DNA from: Narthecium ossifragum
Lineage: Eukaryota > Streptophyta > Magnoliopsida > Dioscoreales > Nartheciaceae
Direction: 5' to 3'
DNA length: 64,000 nt
NCBI GenBank assembly: GCA_963920575.1
Contig: OY986971.1
Coordinates: 5,123,340-5,187,339, forward strand
Below the pieces are notes generated by a model. The model was given only the letters and a program-made list of their open reading frames with translations, ran no database searches and was not told the origin of the DNA. Shown here piece by piece: positions 1-10,938 of the stretch (positions within the stretch are counted from its first letter, which is position 1; each line of letters opens with the position of its first letter). A program made the position numbers and the translations under genes.

Positions 1-9
1 TTAGGTGTC

Positions 10-1738
10 TGATAAGACGTGAAAAGTGCACAAATAACCCTTTTTACTAGGTCTTATTAGTCTCCGAGCAATGCTATTTTGATAGTCTATGATGTATTTC
101 AGGTATAAGAGCCTTCAATGACGATTAGATCATGTTTGGTGCTAAAACGAACAAATAAAGAACATGCTAGAGCAAAGGAATAAAGATGGATTAGCTTTGA
201 AGATTAAACTGTACTTGCTCAGGAAGAACCAGATGATGCGCCATATATGGTTGGAAAGCTCTTGAAGTGTAGTTTTGAAGAATTTTACGGTTCGTGATTC
301 TGAGTTTTCGAGAGGAAGCTACGGGAATTTTAGTACCGATGGCGCAGTCTGGATGACAGAACAGTAAATACTATGGAAAGTCCGATCGATCCTTCCGTGG
401 GAGTGGGATCGATCCGTCTATGCAGAAACCTGACAGAATGCATACTTTTCAGCTGTACACAGTAGGATCGATCCTACTATCCATCCTATTGAGGAGGATC
501 GATCCGACACCCATAGTGGGATCGATCGGACTCGGGCGTAGCCTGAAATTGAAGATTTTGATGCAAAGGATCGATCCTACACCCCTTGAGGGATCGATCC
601 TACCTTCGCAGTGAAGAAAATCAACGGTTCAAATCTAATCCGAGGATGGAGACACTTAAGGCTATAAATAGGCATCTTTTAGGGTTTTTTGGGGGTCCTT
701 CTTCTCTCTTGGAGAGGGAGAACAGTTCCTTTCTTCTTTTTAACTTTTCTTTGGAGATCTTTGGGAGGAAATCCATGGCGGAAGAGCTTCATCAACCTTC
801 ATCTATGGATCAAGCCCTAAAGATGAGTAGCTAAACTTTTTACCATGGGATTCTTATGATGTAACTAGGGTTTCTATTAGGGATTTCTTAGATCTAGGGC
901 CTGTATACATTATTGATTGGCTTGTATGGATTGATTTCTATTTCTCTTATATCTTGGTGTCGATTTCTTGCTGGATGTATGGATTGTTCTTATTTGCACT
1001 TGATTCCGGAGTTTGTGTATGCTAGGGCTTGGATTGGATTCATCCAAATAAGAGGACCATGCTAGTCCCATGGTATCTCGGATGAAATCTTCTTCGTGAT
1101 TAGGGGTTGTATAGTGCTAGTCCCATTATAGTAGTGCTAGTCCCACTACGTTCTATCTCTAATCCTTCGTACATCCTACATTTGTGGATTTGGCCATCAA
1201 GATGTTAAACCCATCTTGATCTTACACCTAAATCCATATCCGTACTATTACTTGCGATGAATTCATCCTAATAAAAGGGTTCATTAGCAGTGAACGTAAC
1301 TAATCATTCGGTCACTGATTCTTAGGTAATTGTTCTTGCCAACAAGGAATCCTAATCATAACTTGTTGAGTGATAGGGAGAACTAGCCATTCACTTATCA
1401 ACTATTAGAAAAGCCATTCAGCGTGATTAATGTGCCCTAATCTTAGGAAGACCTGGTAGATCCTTAGTTATTGATTAAGAATTCCCTGGTACCTTTCTCT
1501 CTTATTTATAAATCCTTTGGTATGAAGTTAGTTTAATTTCAATTCTGAATCTTTTCCCAACTTATCGGTAAGAATACTTAGATTGAGTTTAGTAGTTTAA
1601 TTATTTTCCTACGCATTCCCTGTGGATTCGACTCGGACTCACTGCTTTCTACCCCTAAAGTAGTTAGTTAGTAGTTTGATTATAAATTTGTAATTTTGAG
1701 TAGACTTGTTAAGGAACGACACTTTTCAAGTCGTATCA
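10..1738 (+). mobile_element. Solo LTR, family A, inserted in the pararetrovirus
   Basis: The insert starts TGATAAGACGTGAAAAGTG and ends with its near-perfect inverted complement (CACTTTTCAAGTCGTATCA). It is flanked by the 5-bp direct repeat GTGTC at 5-9 and 1739-1743, as expected for LTR-retrotransposon integrase. The coat-protein reading frame resumes directly after it. It holds no supported coding sequence; near its 3' end is a stretch (about 1617-1650) with the 'ccctgtggattcgac' type text often seen in plant Ty3/gypsy LTRs. A second member lies in reverse at 26805-28460. Several GATCGATC palindromes cluster at about 383-600. A solo LTR formed by recombination is the simplest reading; a short non-autonomous element is the alternative. 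Confidence 0.88.
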
Positions 1739-2620
1739 GTGTCCAACCCTTACTCATTTTCGCTGGTATAAAGATATATTTATTGACAGAGTCATGCAAC
1801 TCAATGATGCTAATAGCACTCATTGGAAGTCTAAATTTATAGACGGTCTTCCTAATCTTTTCGCCGAAAGAGTTAGAAATTACATAAGAGAACAAAGTAG
1901 TGGAGTGGTTCCGTATGCATCTTATACTTATGGAGCATTAATAAATGACTATATCCATGAAGGATTAAGCTTATGCAATGACATAAAGCTTAAAAATCAA
2001 TTAAAGTTTCATAGCCTTACTGAAAGAAAACAATTGGGAGAATTTTACCAACAATTTACTTTTCACGAACCAATTAAGCAAAATAAACCCAAAAAAGAAA
2101 AAGAAAGGAAAAAACCTTTCTACAAAAAAAAGAAAAAAAGACATATGATCCTCAAAAGAGTAATAATCAGAGGAAACCAAAAGTTTATAAATCTAAAGCT
2201 AAGTGCTTTAAATGTGGCAAAATCGGCCATTACGGCAATAGGTGTTATACACAGAAAAAGATCAATGAGATCGATAATGAAGGATTAAAAAAATCCCTAT
2301 ACAAAGTAATGATCAGTAATACTGATTCAGATACGGAAGATAGTTCTTTTTCAGAATCATCTGAAGAAGATGAATGCTCTTGTACAATTAATAATTGTAC
2401 TAAAAGAGATGATTCAAACTATTGGAAGGCCATAGTTGAAATGAATGGATTATCAATTAATATGATATCTCTTTATAAGAGTTTCTTAGCAAAATTGCTA
2501 ACAGAGGAGAATATATCTTCTGAGATGAAATCACAATTGATCGAAATTTGTTTAAAAGGAGATCAAAGGATTGAGGCTCCTAAAACAGATAATACTTATA
2601 AACTCGCCAAAGTTATATGA
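1739..2620 (+). pseudogene. Caulimovirid coat-protein C-terminal region with CCHC zinc knuckle
   Basis: The frame entering from the solo LTR reads a coat-like segment ('WYKDIF', 'FIDGLPNLFAERVRNYIR') followed by a lysine-rich tract and a CX2CX4HX4C knuckle at about 2204-2248. The knuckle binds nucleic acid in this family. The frame shifts by one within the A-rich stretch near 2120-2145, so the knuckle lies in a different frame from the coat segment. A Ser/Asp/Glu-rich acidic patch follows (about 2312-2375), like the acidic tails of caulimovirid coat proteins, and the frame ends at a TGA at 2618-2620. The residues before the LTR lie outside the window. Confidence 0.75.
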
Positions 2621-3352
2621 AGAAGGCAAGAAAAAACTATTAAGAATCTGTCATTAGCAGAACTTAACAGAGAAGTTAATAACCTAAAAGAAGAAGTTAA
2701 ACTTCTTAAAGAAGAAAATAAATATATATTTTCTTTATTAGAAGAAAAAGATAAATTATCTTCGGTAGAAGAATTACCTTCTACACCAGACAAAGGTAAA
2801 CAGAAAATGGAAACTGGACAATATTCTGGTTCTCCAAATGAATTCTTAGTCCAAATGCTAAAGCAAATTACTGCTCAAAAATGGTATCTAGAGATAACTT
2901 TAGTTATTTCTGAATGAGTGGTTATACCACATCTGATAGCTCTTATTGATAGTGGTGCCGATCTTAATTGCATTCGTGAAGGAATAGTACCTTCCAAGTA
3001 TTTTGAGAAGACCACTCAAGCCCTAAGTGGTGCAGGTGGTGATAAATTGGAAGTTAATTACAAGCTTCCTAAAGCTTATATTTGTATACAAGAAACTTGT
3101 ATACCAACCCCTTTTGTGTTGGTGAAAAATCTCTCACAATATATCATTTTGGGTGCACTGTTCCTGCATAATGTTATGTCTTTGGAAAGAGTTGACTCCT
3201 ATGGAATTATTGTCAGATATAAAGGAGAACCTATTACCTTACAATTTATAACTGAACCTCATACAAAAATTCTTAATGATGTCAAAGATATTCTTCTAAA
3301 AGAAAATCAAATAAACTTTCTTAAAGAAGAAATTTCTCATGTTCAAATTTGA
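2621..3352 (+). pseudogene. Caulimovirid coiled-coil linker and retropepsin-like aspartic protease
   Basis: The same frame continues after the TGA at 2618-2620 into a heptad-like Leu/Glu/Lys-rich segment (about 2640-2760) that should form a coiled coil. A second TGA (2915-2917) precedes the protease. The protease has the active-site triplet D-S-G at about 2948-2956 in the context 'LIDSGADLNCI', and a later 'IILGALFL' segment that matches the hydrophobic-hydrophobic-Gly motif of retropepsins. In a live virus it would cleave the polyprotein. The frame ends at 3350-3352 and a further frameshift separates it from the RT. Catalytic residues look intact but the reading frame is not. Confidence 0.78.
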
Positions 3353-3533
3353 GGAACAATTAAAGAAACATGATATCAAAGATCTTATAGATCACATTGA
3401 TAAGCAGTTCCAGTCTTCTGTGTGTGGAACAGTCCCTAATGCTTTTTAGGATCGTAAGAAACACATAGTAGAACTGCCTTACAAAGATTCCTTTGAAGAA
3501 AGGAATATTCCAACTAGAGCATGACGGTGCCAG

Positions 3534-4692
3534 ATGAATCAAGAATATCTTGATTTATGTAAAAAAGAAATTACTTCTCTTATAGAGAAAAAATTGATTC
3601 GAAAATCTTACTCCCCATGGAGTTGTACAACATTCTATGTTAATAATGCTGCTGAAAGAGAACGAGAAGTTCCTTGCTTAGTGATAAACTATAAGCCCCT
3701 TAATAAGGTCCTTAAGTGGATAAGATATCCTATCCCTAATAAAAGGGACTTGCTTAATAGAATCTATAAAGCAAAAATATTTTCGAAATTTGATCTTAAA
3801 TCTGGATATTGGCAAATTCAAATTGTTGTTAAGGATCGTTATAAAACGGCCTTCACAGTTCCATTTGGTCATTATGAATGGAATGTAATGCCTTTTGGTC
3901 TGAAGAACGCTCCTTCAGAATTCCAAAACATTATGAATGAAATTTTCATTCCTTATACAAATTTCATTTTGTCATATATAGATGGTATACTAATATTTGC
4001 TGATAATATTGATCAGCATGTTAAACATGTAGATGTTTTCCGACATTTAGTCATAAAAAATGGGATAGTAATATCTGCCCCAAAGATGAAATTATTTCAA
4101 ACTGAAATAAGATTCTTAGGTCATAATATTGGCAAAGGATCTGGAACTATAGTTCCTATAGATAAAAGCATTGAATTTGCTTATCATTATTGATGCAAAT
4201 CAATTATAAAGGCTCTTAAGAGTCTTGAATTATGTATCCGATTATTATAAAGATTGGGCGATGGATACAACTCTTCTTTATAATAGGTTAAAGAAGAATC
4301 CTTCTCCTTGGACAGAAGCACATACTAGTGTTGCTAGACTAATAAAGTCAAAAGTTCAAAATCTTCCTTGCACACATCTGGCTAATCCAGACTGCAAGAA
4401 AATTGTTGAAACCGACGCCATTAATATTGGCTATGTTGGAATACTAAAGCAAAATTGCTCGGACTCTAGTAGAGAAGAGTTAGTACGATATACATCCGGG
4501 AAATGGAATCCCACTCAATTTAATTATTCCACAATAAAAAAAGAGATGTTATCAATTATTAAATGTCTGTATAAATTTCAAGATGATCTTCTTAATCAAC
4601 CATTCCTTCTTCGCATTGACTGTAGCTCTGCTAAGAGTGTAATAGAAAAGGATGTTAAAAATCTCACATCTAAGCAAATTTTTGCTCGATAG
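3534..4692 (+). pseudogene. Caulimovirid reverse transcriptase and RNase H, broken
   Basis: This segment reads a Ty3/caulimovirid-type RT: 'LVINYKPLNKVLKW' (motif with the conserved Asn-Tyr), 'FSKFDLKSGYWQI' (catalytic Asp region), 'AFTVPFGHYEWNVMPFGL', and 'FILSYIDG' at about 3970-3990. The last should be Y-x-D-D; the second Asp is replaced by Gly, which would kill polymerase activity. A TGA at 4191-4193 ends the RT frame. RNase H follows in another frame from about 4225, with 'ETDA' and 'TIKKEMLSIIKCLYKF' matching the RNase H D and E positions. It ends in a stop near 4692. The region is therefore a decayed replicase. Confidence 0.85.
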
Positions 4693-4817
4693 CAGGCTGA
4701 ATTAGTAGTCTTCGATTTCCAAATCGAATTTATTAAAGGAAAACATAATGTTCTTCCTCATTTCCTTACCCATGAATTTTTGCAGGGGTCTTATGTGGCG
4801 GATTGGTCCCCCTCATT

Positions 4818-4834
4818 GGGGGGGGGGGGGGGGG
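4818..4834 (+). repeat. Poly-G run of 17 followed by GGA-rich tract
   Basis: Seventeen consecutive G, followed by G/A-rich sequence up to about 4852. It lies between the RNase H tail and the second ORF of the pararetrovirus, so it disrupts any remaining polyprotein end. Homopolymers of this length are error-prone in assembly, so the exact length is uncertain. Confidence 0.85.
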
Positions 4835-4937
4835 AGGAGGAGGAGGTAGGGGTAATACCCCTTGAAATACCTCACAAAATCATGGAAATAGCTGGCGAAC
4901 GATTCGCAAAGGCAGAGGAAGTAATACTTCTCAAGAA

Positions 4938-5958
4938 TTGAAAAATAATGAAGAAACCACTAAAGGAAATATCCTTAGTGAAGAGCCAGAGAAATCATTT
5001 GCTGAGGTGACCAAGGATAATGATCCTATAATGTTCACTAAGACGGCGTATGAAGTAGTTGTCTACATAGAGCCAGAAGATATGTGCTACTTCAACAATG
5101 TAGAAAAGTTGAAGCAAAAATATATGGATAATGTCCATTACCCAACTTCGGTATATAAATCGAGAAAATAGATGGAATCTCTTTTATCACAAAGAGAAGT
5201 TCATTTTGAACACTTTTACAAAAACTCTGATGAGAGAAAGCCATCTACTTATAGTAAGTGCACCATAAAAAATATTTTGACACCCAAAGAATGGGGTTTT
5301 AGTACTCACAGGCCACTCCCTTTCAAAATTGAAAAGGAAATCTATAATTTCAATTATTGAGATTATAAAGATGCATTCTATTTCTCCTTCTTATGTGAAA
5401 ACGAGAATTTGAAGCACACATGGTTTATTAAACTATGTCCTAAAGTCCTTCATAAGGACATACCAACCTGGATATATGACTGGTGGTACAAGTATGGGGT
5501 CGAGCTAGAAATTTTACCAGAACCTATGGCTGCCCTCTATGATAAATGGGTATCTACTCATCCACTTCTTTCTTTAAAAAAGGAAGATCAAATCCTTGAA
5601 GGAATGTATCATTTATACTTCTTCGCTGAAGTAGAAATTCCATGGATATGAAAATGGTTTTGTGCAGTCGGGGTGGATGAGTTATACTTACCATGCCTTA
5701 AAAGAAAGTATCAAATTAAATGGTGGAAAGGTCTGGATGTGAACATCAAGGTTTCCGAACGTTTTGAATCATAATATGGTTCATGAAATCCCAACTGATA
5801 ATCACATGACTCAAATTAAACGAGCATTTGAGAGAAAATTTCCTAAAGCAACTGAAGATCAAACTATGCAAAAGTGCTATGAGTATATGAAGAATCAATT
5901 CACTAGCACCTTTGTTGGATCAGATACAATATCTATCGAGTCAGATGATCATATGTAG
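4938..5958 (+). pseudogene. Second ORF region of the pararetrovirus, function unknown
   Basis: Downstream of RNase H, one frame reads protein-like sequence from 4938 with in-frame stops at about 5169, 5358 and 5649 and a shift before 5764. The text is rich in Trp, Tyr and Lys ('WYKYGVELEILPEPMAALYDKW', 'YHLYFFAEVEIPW') and ends 'SIESDDHM'. The continuous sense between the stops suggests one ancestral ORF of roughly 340 residues. I do not recognise a domain. Its position between the polymerase and the promoter matches the place where several plant pararetrovirus genera carry an accessory or transactivator-type ORF, but no function is claimed. Confidence 0.55.
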
Positions 5959-6311
5959 GACGCCCAAGACCCCTATGAAGAGGATCGTGAGGCGTTATGG
6001 ACCCAACTCCTATCACAGCAGATGCCATGCAAAAGAGGATATGCAGCAAAATCTAGTGGAGCACCAACCCATAGTGGAGCCTCCACTAGTTAAAGTGGTC
6101 AGAGCAAGATAAGAAGAATATCTCCTTTAAACGCCATCAGCAAGGAATAAAGGTCACTCAACCGACTGCACACCATCCAGCACACGTAGTGGCGGGCCCT
6201 ACTAGCAGATGGCATAAAGCAAAGTTGTAATCCACTGGTCGACAAGATGTAAAGGAAAATATTCCCTCTAAATTATTGTACGATGCTATGATGAAGCATC
6301 TTCAGCCCTCC

Positions 6312-6320
6312 TATATAAGG
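6312..6320 (+). promoter_or_regulatory. Pararetroviral TATA box
   Basis: TATATAAGG lies about 350 bp after the last viral ORF and about 95 bp before the AATAAA signal. This is the expected layout of a caulimovirid pregenomic RNA promoter, where the short terminal redundancy runs from transcription start to polyA site. Start of transcription would fall near 6345. Confidence 0.7.
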
Positions 6321-6413
6321 AGTAGAACTCCTATGAGTTCAGTACCCTGGAATTCACCCCCTCTCTTCTCTTGTAATCTTTCTTCTTCCTTATAAACCTC
6401 TTTCAGTAGATTA

Positions 6414-6419
6414 AATAAA
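6414..6419 (+). promoter_or_regulatory. Pararetroviral polyadenylation signal AATAAA
   Basis: AATAAA in 'agattaaataaaagc' lies roughly 70 bp downstream of the predicted transcription start. Placement shortly after the promoter is typical of terminally redundant caulimovirid RNAs. Confidence 0.6.
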
Positions 6420-6495
6420 AGCTTGAAGTTCTGCTATATCTCTTTTGTAAGTCTCTTAGATTCTGTTTTTTATTATAGAGATATTTTTTAGAAGA

Positions 6496-6586
6496 AATAT
6501 CTAAAGACTGGAACCATAATCGTTCAGTTCTACCTTTCGATCTCTACAATAGATCGTTAGCATCGAGCGCCAGTCCTTTAGATATT
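6496..6586 (+). promoter_or_regulatory. Leader stem-loop of the pregenomic RNA
   Basis: AATATCTAAAGACTGG (6496-6511) pairs with CCAGTCCTTTAGATATT (6570-6586) apart from one bulged C. The stem sits in the leader after the polyA signal. Caulimovirid leaders commonly fold into a hairpin used for ribosome shunting; that role here is inferred from position. Confidence 0.6.
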
Positions 6587-6644
6587 GATTTCTAATCTAC
6601 CTTTCCTCTTCCGCCTTCCTGGTTTTGAATCATAATATGGTTCA

Positions 6645-7134
6645 TGAAGGTATTGAATATATATTAAAATATATTTAATAAATTTATGTAAACATTAAAA
6701 TTATGTGAACATTATTTTAATCTCAATAAAGTCATTATATTATTTTAATCTAAATAATATATATATTATTCATATAATGTTCACAAAATGATGCAATAAA
6801 GTCAAATTTGAATATATATATATATTCAAATATTATATATATATATTATTCATGTAATGTTATCTATATATTATTCATATAATGTTCACATAATGATGCA
6901 ATAAAGTTAAATTTTAATATATATATATATTATTCATAAAATATATATTAAAATTTTAATGTATATATATTAAATTTTTACTTTATTGCTTCATTATGTG
7001 AGTATTATATGAATATAATATATATATATTATTGAGATTACAATAATATAATGACTTTATTGAGATTAAAATAATGTTCACATAATTTTAATGTTTACAT
7101 CACTTCATTGAATATATTTTAATATGTTCACCGG
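6645..7134. repeat. AT-rich foldback (MITE-like) at the viral right end
   Basis: The left half (about 6648-6825) is repeated in inverted form by the right half (about 6965-7130), including the same 'aacattaaaattatgtgaac' and 'ctcaataaagtcattatatt' text as complements. The centre is (AT)n-rich. It would fold into a hairpin of about 170 bp per arm. No coding potential is seen. Confidence 0.75.
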
Positions 7135-7899
7135 ATGTATAGGAGATGCACTGCAGATGGGTGCATCGCGTGAAATGGCCATTTTGGCCTTTTCATACGA
7201 CACACGATTTGGCCTCAAAAATGCATCGCACGATGCATGCATTAGTTGATGCATGGTGAACCAAACACAAGATCATGAATAAAGGTGCATCGCGTGATGC
7301 CATGCATCCTGATTCACCCCAATCAAACGGACCCTTGGTGAGAGAGTGAGTGAAAATGAGATCAATGTCCTCATTTATATAGAAGTTGGGTTGGAAATGG
7401 GGAAAGAAAGTGTCTCAATGGGTGACCGTTTGAGATCTCAGAACGGTCACCGTCACTTACAGGTGACCGTTTGAGAAGTCTCAAACAGTCATATCCACCC
7501 CCCATCGCTTCGGCTTCGTTAGCTCCGCCCCACTCTCTCCGCCCTCCCTAAACACTTTTCTAATTGCTCCGCCGCTGGCCATCTCCACCGCCATCGACGC
7601 CATGGCCCAAAACCTTCACCTCCATGCCCCTCGCACCCCCACCCCTAGATCCTTCTTCATTCGCAAACGCCAGCAACTCATCCTCCAACACCATTGCCCC
7701 GCCATTTCCATCCCTTCTCTTCGCCACAGCCTCACACCCATCGCATGATCGCATACTCCCTCTTTCGATAATGGCATCAGCCTCCGATTGTTGTCTCCGA
7801 CGCTGGTCACCTCCCAACGACCGTCATAGGCGCTGCCCTCACCCGGATCTACACCTCTGCCTCCCATCCGGCCGATCCGAGCCGGTGGACCTGCCGCGC
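7135..7899. other. No gene recognised; short palindromic and GC-rich sequence
   Basis: About 7140-7330 holds repeated GATGCAT/TGCATCG words and reads like a MITE, but I could not find clean ends. About 7425-7490 contains 'ggtgaccgtttgaga' twice with inverted partners. From 7500 the base composition turns GC-rich and open frames on both strands mirror each other, which is a composition effect and not evidence for a gene. Confidence 0.4.
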
Positions 7900-10200
7900 C
7901 CCGACCCGCAGAACCCAGACCGGCCCGGGACACGAAGGGGGGGAGAAAACCTACATCTACTAGCCTCAACTGGCGAAAACAGCTAAGACTAAAGCACAGC
8001 TGGCGGAAACAGCTGACTGCAAGCGCAAGGCGGAAGCGAACTACTACAACATCTATTAACATCTATTACAAAACAGATATTAAAGAGTTAAACAGAGTTC
8101 TAGTACAACAAAGTCTACAAGGGATCAACAGTCCCCAAAAAGCTACAGCACCCACCGGGGTCTCCACAAAAGCACAAACGAAACCATCCTGACCCTCAGA
8201 CATAGTCAGGAGCTGGCGCGCCACCACGAGACAGCCGACGGGGGAGCACCGGAGAGGAGCTGGGACCCGCACCTGCAAACAACACAGTCCAGGTAGGAAT
8301 GAGCAACAGCTCAATAGGGTCCTACTCTACCACTCTCGCTAAGAAGGCAAACCCAACGAACCAACCCTGAAGCCAAGTACTGAGGCTTGCCAAGGATCCC
8401 ATAAATCTCGTCAATAACCCGAAGGACTCCTGTCCCAAGTACGCCCCTCCGATAACCACTGCTCAGGGGAGGACAACTCCGACAAATCCCAGACACAGGG
8501 TGGACATGACGCTACTGGTAGGACACCCTTCTCCAAGCGGGATCTCCACACTTGGCGGAACGACCGAGGTTAAGACTACCACCTCTCAGTACTCCAAGCC
8601 ACAGAGCCAACAGGACCCCTAACTCCTGACCAAAGACTAAGCCTAGCCAGGGAGTCCATCGATCCCATTGATGTCTCTCTCCCCAAGGGTTCCTGTCCAA
8701 ACTACGTCTCTCCGATAGCCACTGCTCTAGGACTGGGCTACCTCCGACGGTCCTTGACACAGGGTGGGCTAGACGATACCTGTAGGACACCCTTATCGGG
8801 GTGACGGCATCCACCACTTAGCCTCTAATCACCGAAGTTCACGGGTCAACCCCACCCAGTCTAACCTAGCATGTCTAATGCACAGGAAGCAGGGCAGGAT
8901 ATAATTAAAGCAGTAACAGGCAGCATAACAAGGGCACACCTTCGGCCCATTTATACTAACACTCCCGAGGGTCATGACTCCTTCGATTCACCACAAAGCG
9001 ATATAGGGCATAACCCATGGCCCATTTATACTAAGCATTCCCGAGGGTTCATTACTCCCTCGGTTAACCACAAAGCAGTAAACAATAAGCATGATAGGCA
9101 ACACGCTAAACCCCGAGGGCAAAACCGTCAAAACCACTTGCAGGCATAGCCCCGCGGGCAAAACAGCACTTAAAGCAAGTAAAAACCCTCTCTGCACCAA
9201 AGGAGATCGATCTCCTATAGCAGCGAGATCGATCTTCCTCGGGGCTAGAAGCACCCGTCCTGGTCACCCCAACGAGATCGATCTCCACCCATATGAAGAT
9301 CAATCTTGTATGTGACCCTTGACGTACCGACGCCACCCACCACGAGATCGATCTCCCTCCCAGGGAGATTGCTCTCGCTCGGGCGGGGCGTACCACCCCC
9401 AAACAAGATCGATCTCCCTCCCAGGGAGATCGCTCTTGATTGGGTTCTCCGGCGGCCGGACGGCGAGGGATACCGCCGGAAACCCCACCATACCTCACCA
9501 AACTAGGTGGGCTGATAGCTCTCAGTGCCACGAAGCTACACATGGCTTCAAAACCGGAAAACACCAACTCCACAAGAGAGATCTATCGAAAACAAAACCG
9601 GATTTCAAACCCTCAAAGACAGCCAGAGTTTTGAGAGAGAACCCTACTTTCACAGAGCTGCTTCGATCCACGAAGCCAAGCCTAGGATCTTCCCCACGCC
9701 GTCACGGTTCCAACGAGCCTTCAAGCTCCAAGAACGGTGGCCGGAGGAGGGAGAACGGAGGAGGAAAGGGGGCTGTCGGAACAGGGGAAGAAATAGAGCT
9801 CTCGCGAGGAGGAAGAAGAAGAAAACCGCCGCCAAGGGGAAGGGAAGGAGAAGGGGCTAAGGCCCGGGGAAAGGCGAAGGAGGGGAGCAAAAGTCTCCCC
9901 TCCCCTGACATGGGAAGCGACCCTTCGAAAGCCACCGCCAACGACTTCCAGGCACAGAGAGATCGATCTCTATGCCATGAAGATCGATCTCCTTTGCCCA
10001 GAACGGCAACCCTGGGCTGAGACTCAGGCCCAAGCCCAGAACTTCCGATCTCGGTTCCACCTAACATTTCTAAACAAACACAAGCACCAAACAAGGTCTG
10101 TGTGTGCACACCCAGTGTGAAACGACCGCCAAGGCGCAATTTCCCAAATTGCCCTTGGGTCAACAACAAGCCAAAGGACAAAGAGGGGCAGGTCGTCACA
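7900..10200 (-). mobile_element. LTR-like repeat, family B, reverse copy
   Basis: Read on the minus strand, the element starts TGTGACGACCTGCCCC at 10200 and proceeds through '...gggcaatttgggaaattgcgcc', 'cacactgggtgtgcacac' and a cluster of GATCGATC palindromes (about 9205-9435 and 9960-9990). The same order occurs on the plus strand at 60394-62678, including a shared 'tgtgttttgcaggtgc'-like segment near the distal end (here about 8265-8290). No coding sequence is supported despite several long GC-driven frames. The left boundary near 7900 is uncertain. Confidence 0.6.
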
Positions 10201-10317
10201 GGACCGATTCCAAGGACCCCGCGACCCTTCCCCTGCCAATCTCGACGACCGATATTCCCCTTCCGCTGCCGATCCCGACCACCGACGGTGACCATGATTG
10301 GCACCGCTCGATACACG

Positions 10318-10521
10318 GTTGGGGTGTCCAACCGAGCCGGCTCAGTCCGGTTTGGCCCAGGTAAACCTTTTATTTAAAACCCAGACTGGGCTGGACCGGA
10401 TTTCTCACCAAGGGGCTCTGATCCTGCCTTGAACCTGGATCAGCCCGGTCCAGCAGTGCTCTGGCAGGCCCGAGCCGGACCCGTTCCGGGCCGGGCAATT
10501 TGGGCTTTTTGGGCACCCCTA
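10318..10521. mobile_element. hAT-type MITE rich in GGCCCG
   Basis: The left end TTGGGGTGTCCAACC and the right end (complement TAGGGGTGCCCAAAAAGCCC) form imperfect terminal inverted repeats typical of plant hAT MITEs, around a GC-rich core with 'gggcc' words. No target duplication could be fixed. Confidence 0.55.
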
Positions 10522-10938
10522 GGAATTCATCATGCAATGGTCCACACTCGCTCGCCCAATTCGCATTGAAAAAAAAGTTATCTTATTCTTTACTAGTGGG
10601 CCGCCGTGGCACCGTGACCGACCACTATCCCACTCACACTCTCTTCCCCCACCAACTCGACAAACTGAACTCAGTTATCCACCATGCCACTTGTCTTCAT
10701 TCACTATCGTGATATGTAGCATGATATAACTTGTCAGGATATTCGCAACCCTCTAATAGAATGCACCTTATTTTATAAATGTTGATATTTTATAAACTAG
10801 GCGGCCTTGGTCATAAATATAAACCCAAAATCTCGAGCTGGGCGAACTTGGGCATGGTTATGTGTTGTTAACCCTAGATATACTCAACCCGAGCTCGATT
10901 TTGGTCAAATCGACTCAAAAGATCATAGTTCACGTATA
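10522..10938. other. No feature recognised
   Basis: Mixed-composition sequence without a supported frame, inverted repeat or tandem unit. Short open frames here lack any recognisable protein sense. Confidence 0.5.

Larger units (their letters stand above)
1..6648 (+). mobile_element. Endogenous pararetrovirus (Caulimoviridae), decayed, 5' end outside window
   Basis: The order on the plus strand is coat-protein-like region, CCHC zinc knuckle, aspartic protease, reverse transcriptase, RNase H, a second ORF region of unknown function, then a TATA box, AATAAA signal and leader hairpin. That order and the lack of integrase or LTRs fit the family Caulimoviridae integrated in a plant genome. Every coding segment has stops or frameshifts, so it is a fossil. 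The left part continues beyond the window; a solo LTR at 10-1738 interrupts the coat region. I cannot assign a genus: no movement protein is visible here, and the second ORF was not recognised. The right end is taken as the last leader-like sequence before an AT-rich foldback. Confidence 0.85.

Noticed and set aside
7564..8062. 140- and 148-residue overlapping frames
   Set aside because: Opposite-strand mirror frames in GC-rich DNA, Pro/Ser- or Arg/Gly-rich without family sense.
9319..10020. 233-residue frame with overlapping frames on both strands
   Set aside because: Lies within LTR-like family B; composition-driven, and the homologous copy at 60394-62678 does not conserve it.
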